The notes under the pieces are model-generated. The model made no database searches. It was not told where the DNA came from and worked only from the letters and a program-made list of their open reading frames with translations. From NCBI RefSeq assembly GCF_001858025.1, contig NZ_LZQD01000007.1, positions 97,879 through 161,878 on the forward strand: a DNA stretch of 64,000 nucleotides. The letters run 5' to 3'. Every line of letters begins with the position of its first letter. The stretch's first letter is position 1. A program made the translations under genes and the position numbers. The stretch comes from Trichormus sp. NMC-1. Its GTDB lineage: Bacteria > Cyanobacteriota > Cyanobacteriia > Cyanobacteriales > Nostocaceae. Below are positions 46,202-55,898 of this stretch, piece after piece.

Positions 46202-47294
46202 AGAAACAATTCAAAAAATAAAGGTTATTTGCTATTCTATTCTGCCATCTCCTTATCAAAGAGACTTATTCTTTGAAATTTCTCGGTGTTCACAAGTAGA
46301 CCTCACTGTATATTATCTAGAACCTGCTTGTGCCGATTCTCCTTGGCCAGAAAAACCCTTGCAACCTTATGAACACATATTACCAGGGTTTCATTTAGCT
46401 TGGGGTTTATCCCGATTTCATTTTAACTGGCATTTGCCATCAACGACTGAAGTTGATGTGGTGGTGCTAAATGGCTATATGAATGTAACTACTCAATTGT
46501 TACTCAGATTGCAAGCTCAAAAAATTCCTTGTATTTTTTGGGGTGAAAAAATGGTGGGTAGTTCACAGGGAATTAAAGGAAAATTACAAAAATACTTAGC
46601 CGATAGTTTAAAATATTGTCGAGCGATAGCTGCCATTGGCACTAAAGCACAAGAAGACTATCAACAACGTTTTCCTGATAAACCTATTTTTAATATTCCT
46701 TACTATTGCGATTTAACTACTTTTAGCCAAGATTTACCCCAGCGTCCACGCAATCCCATTACTATTCTATTTTGTGGTCAGATGATTGCCCGCAAAGGAG
46801 TGGATGTTCTGATTCAAGGATTTGATCATCTGATTCAAGCTGGTTTAAATGCTCGTTTACTGCTGGTGGGAAGAGAAGCAGAACTTCCTCAATTGTTAGA
46901 AGTATTACCCATTATGACTCGGCAAAAAATTGAATATGCAGGATTTCAAGCTCCTGAAAATTTGCCGCATTTTTTTCGAGAAGCTGATATATTTGTCTTA
47001 CCTAGTCGATATGATGGTTGGGGAGTAGTTGTTAATCAAGCTCTTGGGGCTGGATTACCTATTATTTGTTCTGATACAGTTGGTGCTGCTTATGATTTAG
47101 TTGAACCTGGTAAAAATGGCTTTCTATTTCCATCAGGTGATGTTGTTAGTCTGACTGAAATTTTAATAAATTATTTAAACAATCCAGAAACAATTGCAGC
47201 CGCAAGCGAAGAATCACTCAAAAAATCAATTAATTTTTCGCTCCAAGCCGGTGCAGAAAGTTGGGTTGAAGTGTTTAAAAAAGTTGCTCGGTAG
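46185..47294 (+). CDS. family 4 glycosyltransferase
   Basis: 369 residues from the ATG at 46185. An upstream start would overlap the previous gene by about 85 bases. VICYSILPSPYQRDLFFEI is the N-terminal domain. ILFCGQMIARKGVDVLI near 194 and PSRYDGWGVVVNQALGAGLP near 272 are the GT-B donor motifs; E is replaced by N in the E-x7-E segment (VVNQALGAG). Substrates unknown. Confidence 0.92.
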   Translation: MSQLNRETIQKIKVICYSILPSPYQRDLFFEISRCSQVDLTVYYLEPACADSPWPEKPLQPYEHILPGFHLAWGLSRFHFNWHLPSTTEVDVVVLNGYMNVTTQLLLRLQAQKIPCIFWGEKMVGSSQGIKGKLQKYLADSLKYCRAIAAIGTKAQEDYQQRFPDKPIFNIPYYCDLTTFSQDLPQRPRNPITILFCGQMIARKGVDVLIQGFDHLIQAGLNARLLLVGREAELPQLLEVLPIMTRQKIEYAGFQAPENLPHFFREADIFVLPSRYDGWGVVVNQALGAGLPIICSDTVGAAYDLVEPGKNGFLFPSGDVVSLTEILINYLNNPETIAAASEESLKKSINFSLQAGAESWVEVFKKVAR

Positions 47295-47348
47295 TTTGTT
47301 TGGTTGATTGATGTTAGAGATTGTTCAAAAATTAATTATCACAATTTA

Positions 47349-48524
47349 ATGCGAATCTTATTTGTTAGCAGCAGTTCTGGGTCACGAGGTGGAGGTGAAC
47401 TCTATTTAATTTATCTGGGGCAAGAATTAGCAAACCGGGGCTATTCTGTGGGCTTATGGTGTTCTCAACATCCAATCATGGATGAACTTGCTAGTTCATT
47501 TAGTCGGTTTGGAGAAGTATTGCGATCGCCCTACATCAATACATATAATCGTAAATTGCGCTCCTTTTCCGATGTTTTCCCTCGCTCTAATCATGCTTGT
47601 ATCTCAGATTGGCAAGCTTTTCAACCTGATATTATTCATCTCAACAAGCAAAACTTAGAAGATGGGTTGGATTTATTAACATGGTCTGATTCTCTACAAA
47701 TACCGAGATTAGCAACTATCCATATTACCCAAACTCAGGCCAGTTTAGGAGCAGTTTTAGGCACATGGCGGGACAAAATAGCTAAAAGAGCATTAAATAA
47801 TTTTAGCGGTTCACTTCTAGCCATTTCCGAAAATCGTGGTAGAGAATTAAAAAAGTTTCTCCCTTCTTTTGAGCAGCAAATAACAGTCATTGACAATGGA
47901 GTTTGCATTCCTGAAGATACAGAACGTTTGACAAAGCGTCAAGCTGCTCGTTCACAACTAGGAGTCCATGCAGATGAATTACTAATAGTAGCAGTGGGAA
48001 GAATGGAAGCACAAAAGCAACCGCTGCTATTTTTACAATGGGCTACTCACCTCAAGCGGAACCTTCCGGCTGCGCGTTTTTTATGGGTTGGAGATGGGCG
48101 TTTAACTCCCATGTGGGATCAATTGGTTGTCGAATATAATGCCCAAGAATACATTCAACGCTTGGGTTGGCAAAAAGACGTGACACCATTTTTAGCAGCA
48201 GCAGATGGATTTTTTCATCCTGCTCAGTTTGAGGGATTACCATTTGCTTTGTTGGAGGCAATGGCTTGGTCTTTGCCATGTATGATTAGTTCATCTCTAG
48301 CCGATGAGCTAAAGTTTCCCTCAGAAGTTTGTTTGATAGCTTCTGGAAAAGACAACTTGACTGGGTTAGACGCTTTTGTTAATCCAGATTTACGGGATTC
48401 TGTGGCTAGTGCAGGTTATCAATTAATCAAAGAGCGATTTTCTTTAGCAAATATGGTAGATAGTTATGAATCTCTTTATCAAAGCCTCAGTCGTACCATA
48501 TCTGGCAAATCACCCATAATGTAG
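47349..48524 (+). CDS. family 4 glycosyltransferase
   Basis: 391 residues from the ATG at 47349 (MRILFVSSSSGSRGGGELYL), the typical family start; the frame is open 15 codons further up without support. VAVGRMEAQKQPLLFLQW near 213 and PAQFEGLPFALLEAMAWSLP near 291 carry the E-x7-E motif. It is cytoplasmic. After this gene a 223-base spacer contains a repeat palindrome. Confidence 0.92.
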   Translation: MRILFVSSSSGSRGGGELYLIYLGQELANRGYSVGLWCSQHPIMDELASSFSRFGEVLRSPYINTYNRKLRSFSDVFPRSNHACISDWQAFQPDIIHLNKQNLEDGLDLLTWSDSLQIPRLATIHITQTQASLGAVLGTWRDKIAKRALNNFSGSLLAISENRGRELKKFLPSFEQQITVIDNGVCIPEDTERLTKRQAARSQLGVHADELLIVAVGRMEAQKQPLLFLQWATHLKRNLPAARFLWVGDGRLTPMWDQLVVEYNAQEYIQRLGWQKDVTPFLAAADGFFHPAQFEGLPFALLEAMAWSLPCMISSSLADELKFPSEVCLIASGKDNLTGLDAFVNPDLRDSVASAGYQLIKERFSLANMVDSYESLYQSLSRTISGKSPIM

Positions 48525-48626
48525 AGATGTTGTATGCAATGTCTATTAATTCGCAGATTCACAGTTTTTTATCACTGATTTAACTGATTTAAGGATTTTA
48601 CGGAATGAAGGATATGACAGTCAATG

Positions 48627-48725
48627 AAAGGGTTTAATACCCCTACCTCTACAGGTAGCAAGTTTTTTGTTGGGGTTAAATCCCCATTCCAAAACTTAAT
48701 TACGAATTACGAATTATGAATTATT
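48627..48725. repeat. palindromic and tandem repeats before the polymerase gene
   Basis: GGTTTAATACCCC pairs with GGGGTTAAATCCCC across an inner CTACC...GGTAG stem. A short run of AATTACG/AATTATG units ends it. No gene lies in 48525-48747. Confidence 0.6.
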
Positions 48726-48747
48726 TATTGGACATGATATCAATCTC

Positions 48748-50193
48748 ATGAACATCTCCAGCAATCCCTACTATCCACCTATCGTCAAAAAACGCATCAC
48801 AAAGGCAACATTTTTGGGAACAGTTGCCTTGATATCTAGCTTAGTCATAGCATTTGTAAACATTAGTCTAGAGCAAACTCCTAGCTTCATGGCTAATCAG
48901 GTAGCTATTACTGTAATAATAGGAATAGCGCTCAGTATCTGGAGTGACAGTCGTCGCGGGTTGGGAAATTTGTTTCGAGCCGATTTAGCTTGTATCGTAG
49001 CTCTGTATTTTTTAACACTGATTGAGTTTCTATATCCACAGACAAAGTTTGATCAACTTTTGACATCTGAGCAAACATCCCATGCTCTCTACGCTCTTTT
49101 GGTTGGGTTTGGTGGACTAGGAATAGGTCGCCACATAACTTTGTTTAAGCCAGCACCTCCCAGTTTGTTAGATTTCGGTAATATTCCTGATAAAGCGTTG
49201 TTTCGGATCTTTTGCATATCAGCCTTTCTCGCATACTTGTATGTTTTTATGTCAGTTGAGTTTAATCCTATCAAGCTAATGGAAGCTCAACTTGGTCCCC
49301 GGTTTGCTGTGCCGTGGGGACGAGGGCGTTTAGGCGACTGGCGAGTATTTTTATCGGAACTGAAGCTATTTTCTTACGCCATACCACCCTTAGCAGGTAT
49401 TATCTGGAATCGTCGTCAATCTTTTCGCAGTTGGCAGATATTTTTGGTTGGTATCGTCTTTGCGTTCACTTTTTTTGATGGATTTGCCGGCGGAACACGC
49501 AATATCTTTGGTGCCTATATTGCCACATTCTTGGGTGGCTATTTACTCACATTACAGCGTCCTAATCTGTTCAATGTCACTGCGCCTATTGCTGTAATGG
49601 CATATGCCATGTTGTTTGCCACCCGTCATATGCTGGGGTTTAGAGAGATGGGCATCAGCCGATATTTAGCAACCGCAGCCTACGCTTCTCAAAAAGTGCA
49701 AGGAACTCTAGCAGTGGACTACAACCTGCATAGCATCGGTTTATTAGTCGATGCCTTCCCGATTAAGCATGATTTTCTGGGACTAGAATTGTTATTTGTA
49801 TTTGCCACTAAACCCATACCTAGAGTATTGTGGCCTGATAAACCGGAAGGTTTAAGTATATCCATTGAGGAAGTGGTGGGTGCTGATGGTTGGACAGTAG
49901 CTTCAACTTATGTCGGCGAAAGCTACATGATGGGGGGTCTGTTGGCAGTGTTATTAATATCTCTGTGCATAGGTATATTAGCAACTTGGTGGTCTCGGAC
50001 AGCCGCATTTCATACTACTGGTTACGGTCTAGTAGTCAACGCTTTAGGCTTTTTTACAGCAGCAATTTCTATGCGAAGTCTGATTATCTTTACAACTTCA
50101 CTCCTACCAATTGTGGGGCTAATTTTCTTTGCCAAGACTTTTCCTCGTTTATTGGGTATTAAACGCTTACCTAAGCTGTATCCGCGAAGTTAA
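48748..50193 (+). CDS. Wzy-like polysaccharide polymerase
   Basis: 481 residues with about ten or more hydrophobic segments and a large loop near 300-390. The pattern resembles O-antigen/oligosaccharide repeat-unit polymerases, for example FDGFAGGTRNIFGAYIATFL and KPIPRVLWPDKPEG; the P-R-x-W-P-D-K-P motif occurs in the O-antigen polymerase superfamily. It would join repeat units on the periplasmic side. Such a polymerase normally works with a Wzx flippase, which is absent here, while an ABC exporter is present. Family assignment is by pattern only. Confidence 0.82.
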   Translation: MNISSNPYYPPIVKKRITKATFLGTVALISSLVIAFVNISLEQTPSFMANQVAITVIIGIALSIWSDSRRGLGNLFRADLACIVALYFLTLIEFLYPQTKFDQLLTSEQTSHALYALLVGFGGLGIGRHITLFKPAPPSLLDFGNIPDKALFRIFCISAFLAYLYVFMSVEFNPIKLMEAQLGPRFAVPWGRGRLGDWRVFLSELKLFSYAIPPLAGIIWNRRQSFRSWQIFLVGIVFAFTFFDGFAGGTRNIFGAYIATFLGGYLLTLQRPNLFNVTAPIAVMAYAMLFATRHMLGFREMGISRYLATAAYASQKVQGTLAVDYNLHSIGLLVDAFPIKHDFLGLELLFVFATKPIPRVLWPDKPEGLSISIEEVVGADGWTVASTYVGESYMMGGLLAVLLISLCIGILATWWSRTAAFHTTGYGLVVNALGFFTAAISMRSLIIFTTSLLPIVGLIFFAKTFPRLLGIKRLPKLYPRS

Positions 50194-50215
50194 TTACAGT
50201 GAGATATATTATACA

Positions 50216-51382
50216 ATGAAAGTTTTACACGTAATTCCTTCTATCAGCCCTAAGCTAGGGGGTCCCACTCAGGTAGTTCTCAATTTGGTACGAGCCTTGA
50301 GAGCAGAAGGAATAAATGCAGAGATTGCAACTACTAATGATGATGAGGGAATGCTGCTGGATGTGCCATTATTTGAGCGAGTGGAATACCAAGGACTACC
50401 AGTTTGGTTTTTTCCCCCTGCGGCTCGCATCAAAGCATTTCTACCTTCACCCGGATTTACGCAGTGGCTATGGCAAAATATCAAAAATTACGACATTTTA
50501 GATAATCACTATTTATTTTCATACCTTCCTAGCTGTGCGGCTATTTTTGCCCAATGGCAACAAGTTCCATACACGGTGAGAATCATGGGACAATTAACAC
50601 CTTGGGCATTGGCGCAAAGCCAGTTAAAAAAGCAAGTTTACAGCACTTTAATTGAGCGACGTAATTTAAATAATGCTGGGGCTATCCACTGTACATCTGT
50701 GGGTGAAATGGAAGATGCACTGCGGTTTGAGGTTAAGCCACCTAAAATAGTTTTGCCTTTGGGAGTGAATCCACCTGTATTGATTCCTGATGCTAAATAC
50801 AAATTGCGCGATCGCTATCATATCTCTATTGAAGTTCCCATTGTGCTGTTTCTTTCCCGTCTACACTATAAGAAACGTCCTGAATTGTTGATTCAAGCAC
50901 TGGGTGAGTTAGTAAAAAAAGAACAGAAGTTTCACTTACTTATTGCCGGTTCTGGAGAAGATTTATACGTTAAATCTTTACAGCAAATAGTGGCATCCTT
51001 GAATCTCACAGAGCAAACTTCATTTGTCGGGTTTGTCAGTGGATATGATAAAGATTTGCTATTGCAAGGTTCGGATTTGTTTGTACTGCCCACTTATTCC
51101 GAAAATTTTGGTATTGCTCTAGCAGAGGCGATGGTGTCGGGTTTACCAATTATTACAACGCCGGGTGTGCAAATTGCGCCGGAAATCGCTGAAGCTCAAG
51201 CTGGAATTATTGTAGAAGGAGAAATAGAAGCTTTGCAAGGAGCGATCGCTAATTTTTTAAATTCTCCCCAATTGCGGGAACAAATGGGTCAAAATGGACG
51301 TTCATTTGCTTTAGAACGCTATTCATGGGAGACAATTGCTAAACAGTTAGCCACTGCGTATCAAAAAATTATTAATCAATAA
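50216..51382 (+). CDS. family 4 glycosyltransferase
   Basis: 388 residues from the ATG at 50216 (MKVLHVIPSISPKLGGPTQV), the common family start; upstream frame overlaps the polymerase gene. LFLSRLHYKKRPELLIQAL near 212 and PTYSENFGIALAEAMVSGLP near 292 carry the E-x7-E motif. It resembles the Wca/rhamnosyl-type GT4 enzymes, but specificity cannot be stated. Confidence 0.93.
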   Translation: MKVLHVIPSISPKLGGPTQVVLNLVRALRAEGINAEIATTNDDEGMLLDVPLFERVEYQGLPVWFFPPAARIKAFLPSPGFTQWLWQNIKNYDILDNHYLFSYLPSCAAIFAQWQQVPYTVRIMGQLTPWALAQSQLKKQVYSTLIERRNLNNAGAIHCTSVGEMEDALRFEVKPPKIVLPLGVNPPVLIPDAKYKLRDRYHISIEVPIVLFLSRLHYKKRPELLIQALGELVKKEQKFHLLIAGSGEDLYVKSLQQIVASLNLTEQTSFVGFVSGYDKDLLLQGSDLFVLPTYSENFGIALAEAMVSGLPIITTPGVQIAPEIAEAQAGIIVEGEIEALQGAIANFLNSPQLREQMGQNGRSFALERYSWETIAKQLATAYQKIINQ

Positions 51383-51449
51383 CAGCTGTTAAATTGTATG
51401 ATGCTAGTGTGATCAGGGTGGGCGAATTCATGTTTCTTGTGTACGCTTT

Positions 51450-52094
51450 GTGGAAGACAGTCCAAATAAACCAACTGAAAACACATTGATTTTACTCATG
51501 AAGTGGTTATATCGCCAATTCAAAAAATATTGGGTTTTAAGTTTAGTCGGCTTGATCCTGGTGCTTCTCAGTGTTATTCCGATCAGAATAGCGATCGCTT
51601 CCTATCAAGCACCCCATCCCCAAGCTATCCTTACCCTTGGTGGTGGTCCAGAGCGAGAAGAATTTACTGCCGAATTTGCTCAAAATCATCCCCATCTAGA
51701 CATCTGGGTTTCTAGTGGTATACTCCCAGCCCAAGCCTTGGCTATTTTCGGGGCTGTGGCTATTCCCACCAATCGCATTCACCTTGACTATCGTGCTGTT
51801 GACACAGTTACTAATTTTACTACCCTGGTTGACGATTTCCGACAACGTCATATTCAGCACGTCTACCTGATCACTTCCGATTTTCATCTACCGAGGGCAA
51901 CAACTATAGCCACCCTAGTTTTAGGTAGCCAAGGCATGACTTTTACCCCTATTTCTATTCCCTCCAAACGACCTAGCGAATCAGTTGTCCGTATTATCCG
52001 CGATAGTGGACGTTCTCTATTGTGGATTGTATCAGGTCGTACTGGAGCCAGTTTCAACCCTCGTTTTCGTCCCCCAGTTTATGCGTCTAGATAA
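51450..52094 (+). CDS. YdcF-like (DUF218) protein
   Basis: 214 residues. One transmembrane helix (about 30-50, WVLSLVGLILVLLSVIPI) is followed by a DUF218 domain: AILTLGGGPEREE, WVSSGI, VTNFTTLVDDF and YLITSDFHLPRAT. Family members such as ElyC and YdcF act in envelope or glycan metabolism, with unclear chemistry. The start is uncertain: GTG at 51450 or ATG at 51498, neither with a ribosome site. The stop overlaps the WcaF-like gene by 14 bases. Confidence 0.88.
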   Translation: MEDSPNKPTENTLILLMKWLYRQFKKYWVLSLVGLILVLLSVIPIRIAIASYQAPHPQAILTLGGGPEREEFTAEFAQNHPHLDIWVSSGILPAQALAIFGAVAIPTNRIHLDYRAVDTVTNFTTLVDDFRQRHIQHVYLITSDFHLPRATTIATLVLGSQGMTFTPISIPSKRPSESVVRIIRDSGRSLLWIVSGRTGASFNPRFRPPVYASR

Positions 52095-52665
52095 TTACAC
52101 TGTCGGCAATTATACTCCAGGTGCGCCCTACCTTCAGCAACTTTTGTGGTACTTTCTCGGTTCACCTTTAGTTGAAAGTTATTTGCTACCGATATCATCA
52201 GTAAAAATTGGTGTTCTCCGGATTTTTGGTGCAAATATCGGTAAAGGAGTCCGCATAAAACCGGGGGTGCGAATCAAATTTCCCTGGCGTTTGAGTATTG
52301 GTAACTATGTTTGGATTGGAGAAAATACCTGGATTGACAACCTTGCACCTGTCGTGATAGAAAATCATGTCTGTCTGTCCCAAGGGGTTTATCTATGTAC
52401 TGGTAATCATGACTGGAATCATCCAGAATTTCAATTGATTCCTGCTCCCATTCATATTGAAGAGAGTAGTTGGATATCAGCAAAATCCGTAATTGGTCCA
52501 GGAGTCACAATCGGACAGGGCGCAGTTTTAACTCTAGGTAGTGTAACTGGAAAATCCTTAGAGTCAATGATGATTTATGCAGGTAATCCTGCTCAACCCA
52601 TTAAGAAAAGGAAAATGGGACAACAAGCTGAAGTATCTTTTCCTATTCCAGCAAAAGATGAATAG
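52081..52665 (+). CDS. wcaF: WcaF-like acetyltransferase
   Basis: 194 residues from the ATG at 52081 (MRLDNYTVGNYTPGAPYL), which matches the family start; the longer upstream frame overlaps YdcF extensively. It is a left-handed beta-helix (hexapeptide) O-acetyltransferase: IGVLRIFGANIGKGVRIKPG, then IGNYVWIGENTWID, CTGNHDWNHP with the catalytic His, and VIGPGVTIGQGAV. It would acetylate a sugar of the repeat unit using acetyl-CoA. Confidence 0.93.
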   Translation: MRLDNYTVGNYTPGAPYLQQLLWYFLGSPLVESYLLPISSVKIGVLRIFGANIGKGVRIKPGVRIKFPWRLSIGNYVWIGENTWIDNLAPVVIENHVCLSQGVYLCTGNHDWNHPEFQLIPAPIHIEESSWISAKSVIGPGVTIGQGAVLTLGSVTGKSLESMMIYAGNPAQPIKKRKMGQQAEVSFPIPAKDE

Positions 52666-53191
52666 TTCCCCCATATCAAAATCTACATATTCTTGAAGAA
52701 TTACGCAAATTATATAGTAGGATTCCTATTTGATTTTTTTGTATCCCTTACGGAAGCTAGAGCAAAAGTCGCCTAGCGCTTAAAAAACTCAGTACCTTTC
52801 TTGCCTTTTAAGAGTTAAGATTATCCATAACGGATAAGTAACTATGACTACTACACCATGCACGTTATTCAGTAATCAAACCGGATTGCTATATCATCAA
52901 CAAAACACACAACAGAGAAGCTAGGGTGTAGAATGTAAACAAATTTTTTTTATCTTCCCATGATGATACAATTCACACAAGACTATAATGGTAGAAAATT
53001 GACTCAGGGATAAAAAATGCTATTACGTAAAGATACTGAAAAAGAAAACAAAGAAGGCCTCTACGGAGTGGGTAATTTTGATAAGTTTAAAATTTTAAGT
53101 TTACTCATTGGGCATTTTAAAAATTAGTTCGGTACAACTGAGACCGAAGAATCATAAAATATTTACCTAGATAATTCAACGATAAAAATCC
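52666..53191. other. 526-base region before the BY-kinase gene
   Basis: No large gene. It contains a 36-codon open frame at 53017-53127, described separately, and AT-rich sequence that may hold a promoter for the BY-kinase gene. Confidence 0.5.
53017..53127 (+). CDS. possible 36-residue peptide gene
   Basis: MLLRKDTEKENKEGLYGVGN start, then a hydrophobic end (FKILSLLIGHFKN). AGGGA lies about 8 bases before the ATG. Hydrophilic then hydrophobic composition and this ribosome site make coding possible, but no family was recognised and length alone cannot prove it. Confidence 0.3.
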   Translation: MLLRKDTEKENKEGLYGVGNFDKFKILSLLIGHFKN

Positions 53192-55444
53192 ATGATAAAT
53201 CATAATTCTAATCTAGTCTCAAATGCTCATGAAAATGGAAAGGTAACTGTTGCACCAGCATTATTGCCATTTCAGCCTTTTTCACCTTTGGAAACCGAGG
53301 ATGAAGATTGGAATCCAAGAGAATTATTGGGGGTTCTGCAACGACGAGCCTTAGTGATATCAGTGGTTGTTGTATCTGTTATGGGTGTTGTTGCTTATTC
53401 AACATTGAACCAAGAAAAGATATATCAAGGCAATTTTCAGCTTTTAGTTGAACCTGTAACAGGAGACAACACTTTACAAGCACTCGATCTTCCAGACTCG
53501 GTAGGTACTAAATCAGGACTAGATTACGACAGTCAAATTCAGGTTTTGAAAAGTCAGGAAGTCATAAAAAATGTTATCAATGAGTTGCCCCCTAAATCTC
53601 CATCTACAGATATTACTTATAATCCTAAGAAGATTACTTATGAGTACTTGATCAGAAATTTAACTATCCGTCGATTAGGTTCCACAAAACTTATAGAAGT
53701 GAGCTATAAAAGCAAATATCCTCAGGAAATTAAAAGAGTATTAGATACAATTTCTGAATATTATTTAAAGAACAGTTTGGAAAAGCGTCAAACGAAGTTA
53801 CGTCAGGGGCTTGAGTTTATAAAAAAACAACGGCCCATACGTCAAAATATTGTCACTCAGTTAGAACGAAAACTGGAAATTTTCCGACAAAGATACGAGT
53901 TTATTGATCCAGAAAGCAAATCTACTTCAGTTGCTCAACAAATGCAAACCTTGGATCAGCAACGACTAGATGTTAATCAACAGTTAGCCACAGCGCGTGC
54001 TGCTTATATCAGTTTATCAACACGAGAAGGAAAACTAGCAACATTAAATAACGCACCTATATATGGGCAGTTAGTAGTCCAATTACGCCAATTGGAAACT
54101 CAACTATCTGGAGAATTAGTTCGTTTTCAACCTGACAGCCCAATCATAGAATCACTACAGGAGAAAAGACGAAATCTTCTGCCTCTTCTGGAAGAGGAGG
54201 CAAATCGGTTTTTAGGTCTAAGAGTAGCAGAAGCGACTACTCAGATTCAGAAACTAGAGGTAGAAAGCCAAGAACTGGCTAAGGTTGAACAGCAATTAAA
54301 GCGCAGATTTCAGGAGTTACCAATTTTAGCTAGAGAATACAGCGAAATTCAAAGGGAATTGCAAGTCGCAAATGATGCCCTGAATAAGTTTTTAACTACC
54401 GAACAAGAACTTTCAATTGGAGTAGCACAAACAGAAGTTCCTTGGGAATTAATACAATCACCCTCTCAGGGTGAATTGCCTATATCTCCAGATATTCCAC
54501 GTAGTTTATTGTTGGGATTAATGACCAGTTTGGCTGCGGGAATTGGTATTGGCTTGCTCTTAGAAAAAATGGACAACACCTATCATAGCGTCGAGAGCAT
54601 GAAAGAGAAATTAAAACTCCCATTTTTGGGATCTCTTCCTCTTGATAAACAAATTTCCACTAATCCATTATCTAATCCTAACAACGGCGTTGCCGGAAAA
54701 GAAAATTTGTTAGATAAACTTTCCCAAAATATAGGTTGGTTTTCTAATCTCTTCCGTAATCGCAAAGCAGGTGATGGCTATTATGGACAAGGAATATTTT
54801 GGGAATCTTTACAGGTTCTTTATTCCAATATTCAACTACTCAATTCTGATCAACCAATTCATGCCTTAGTTGTTTCCTCTGCTATGCCCGGAGATGGAAA
54901 AACTACAGTTTCATTCCATATCGCCCAAATAGCCGCCGCCTTGGGAAAACGAGTACTACTTGTAGATGCGGATCTCCGCCGCCCCCAGGTTCACAAAGTA
55001 TCAAATTTACATAATCTATCGGGATTGAGTAATTTAATATCTAAAGATATGCCAGTTGAGGACTTAATTCAGAAAATGACTTCCATGCCTCTATTATCTG
55101 TGATTACTGCAGGACCTACACCGCCTGATCCTGCCCGGTTGCTCTCATCAGAGAAGATGAAGAACCTGATGGAATATTTTAAGGAAAACTTTGATTTGGT
55201 GATTTATGATGCCCCTCCAATGCTGGGATTAGTTGATGCCAGACTCCTAGCACCGCAAACTGATGGTATGATACTGGTGGCAAGGATCGACAAAACAGAT
55301 AAATCGGCATTGATACAACTTCAGGATACTCTCAGAACTTCTCCCATCAACGTCTTAGGTGTTGTTGCTAACGGGGATAATAAGAAATTAAGTGGTTACA
55401 ATAATTACTATTACACTAAGAGAAAAAAAGCGCTAGTTGGTTAG
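53192..55444 (+). CDS. wzc: Wzz/BY-kinase fusion (polysaccharide co-polymerase, tyrosine autokinase)
   Basis: 750 residues. TM1 (53-71), a long periplasmic coiled-coil Wzz domain (about 75-435), TM2 (438-457) and a cytoplasmic BY-kinase. The kinase has Walker A SSAMPGDGKTT (562-572), Walker A' LLVDADLRRP (589-598) and Walker B LVIYDAPP (669-676). A C-terminal tyrosine cluster (Y736, Y739-Y741) is the likely autophosphorylation site. Such proteins control chain length and polymer export, with dephosphorylation cycles. No outer-membrane Wza partner or phosphatase gene lies in the window. Confidence 0.96.
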   Translation: MINHNSNLVSNAHENGKVTVAPALLPFQPFSPLETEDEDWNPRELLGVLQRRALVISVVVVSVMGVVAYSTLNQEKIYQGNFQLLVEPVTGDNTLQALDLPDSVGTKSGLDYDSQIQVLKSQEVIKNVINELPPKSPSTDITYNPKKITYEYLIRNLTIRRLGSTKLIEVSYKSKYPQEIKRVLDTISEYYLKNSLEKRQTKLRQGLEFIKKQRPIRQNIVTQLERKLEIFRQRYEFIDPESKSTSVAQQMQTLDQQRLDVNQQLATARAAYISLSTREGKLATLNNAPIYGQLVVQLRQLETQLSGELVRFQPDSPIIESLQEKRRNLLPLLEEEANRFLGLRVAEATTQIQKLEVESQELAKVEQQLKRRFQELPILAREYSEIQRELQVANDALNKFLTTEQELSIGVAQTEVPWELIQSPSQGELPISPDIPRSLLLGLMTSLAAGIGIGLLLEKMDNTYHSVESMKEKLKLPFLGSLPLDKQISTNPLSNPNNGVAGKENLLDKLSQNIGWFSNLFRNRKAGDGYYGQGIFWESLQVLYSNIQLLNSDQPIHALVVSSAMPGDGKTTVSFHIAQIAAALGKRVLLVDADLRRPQVHKVSNLHNLSGLSNLISKDMPVEDLIQKMTSMPLLSVITAGPTPPDPARLLSSEKMKNLMEYFKENFDLVIYDAPPMLGLVDARLLAPQTDGMILVARIDKTDKSALIQLQDTLRTSPINVLGVVANGDNKKLSGYNNYYYTKRKKALVG

Positions 55445-55529
55445 AGATCGGTAGTTCAGGATGCTTGGCGGTGTAAGTGTAGCCAGCCCCAGGCATCGCT
55501 CCACTAACTTCAATATTTTGTTTAATATT

Positions 55530-55612
55530 TTGTTTGTCGAGTAGGGTGCGTATAGCCCTTCGGGCATGGCTAAGTGCAAAGCACACGCTGTGCGAACGCT
55601 AGAGCAGTAGTT
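55530..55612. repeat. Nostoc-type palindromic repeat
   Basis: CCCTTCGGGCATGGCTAAG and CACACGCTGTGCGAACGC units, similar to the 'CCCTTCGGG...GCTAACGC' intergenic repeats of this group. It lies between the BY-kinase and DUF2993 genes. Confidence 0.6.
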
Positions 55613-55898
55613 AGTGTAACGTACCAATTTATTGATTTCAGCAATAACTAAACTTAATAGACAGAACACTGATGTTGGGTTTAGTACCTTAACCTCACTT
55701 CACGGACGGAAAAGACCAAACTTTAACAGCTTTGTCAATCTCAACTTTCACGGAAAAGTTGTAACATCCGACACATTTATATATCAACCATCAGTTATCC
55801 TGCACACAGCTATCAGAACATTAAATCTGGGGATCGCTTGCACAATTGTTGACAATTTGTTACAAAAGTACAAAGAACTTCTAGAGACCCAGAACCTA

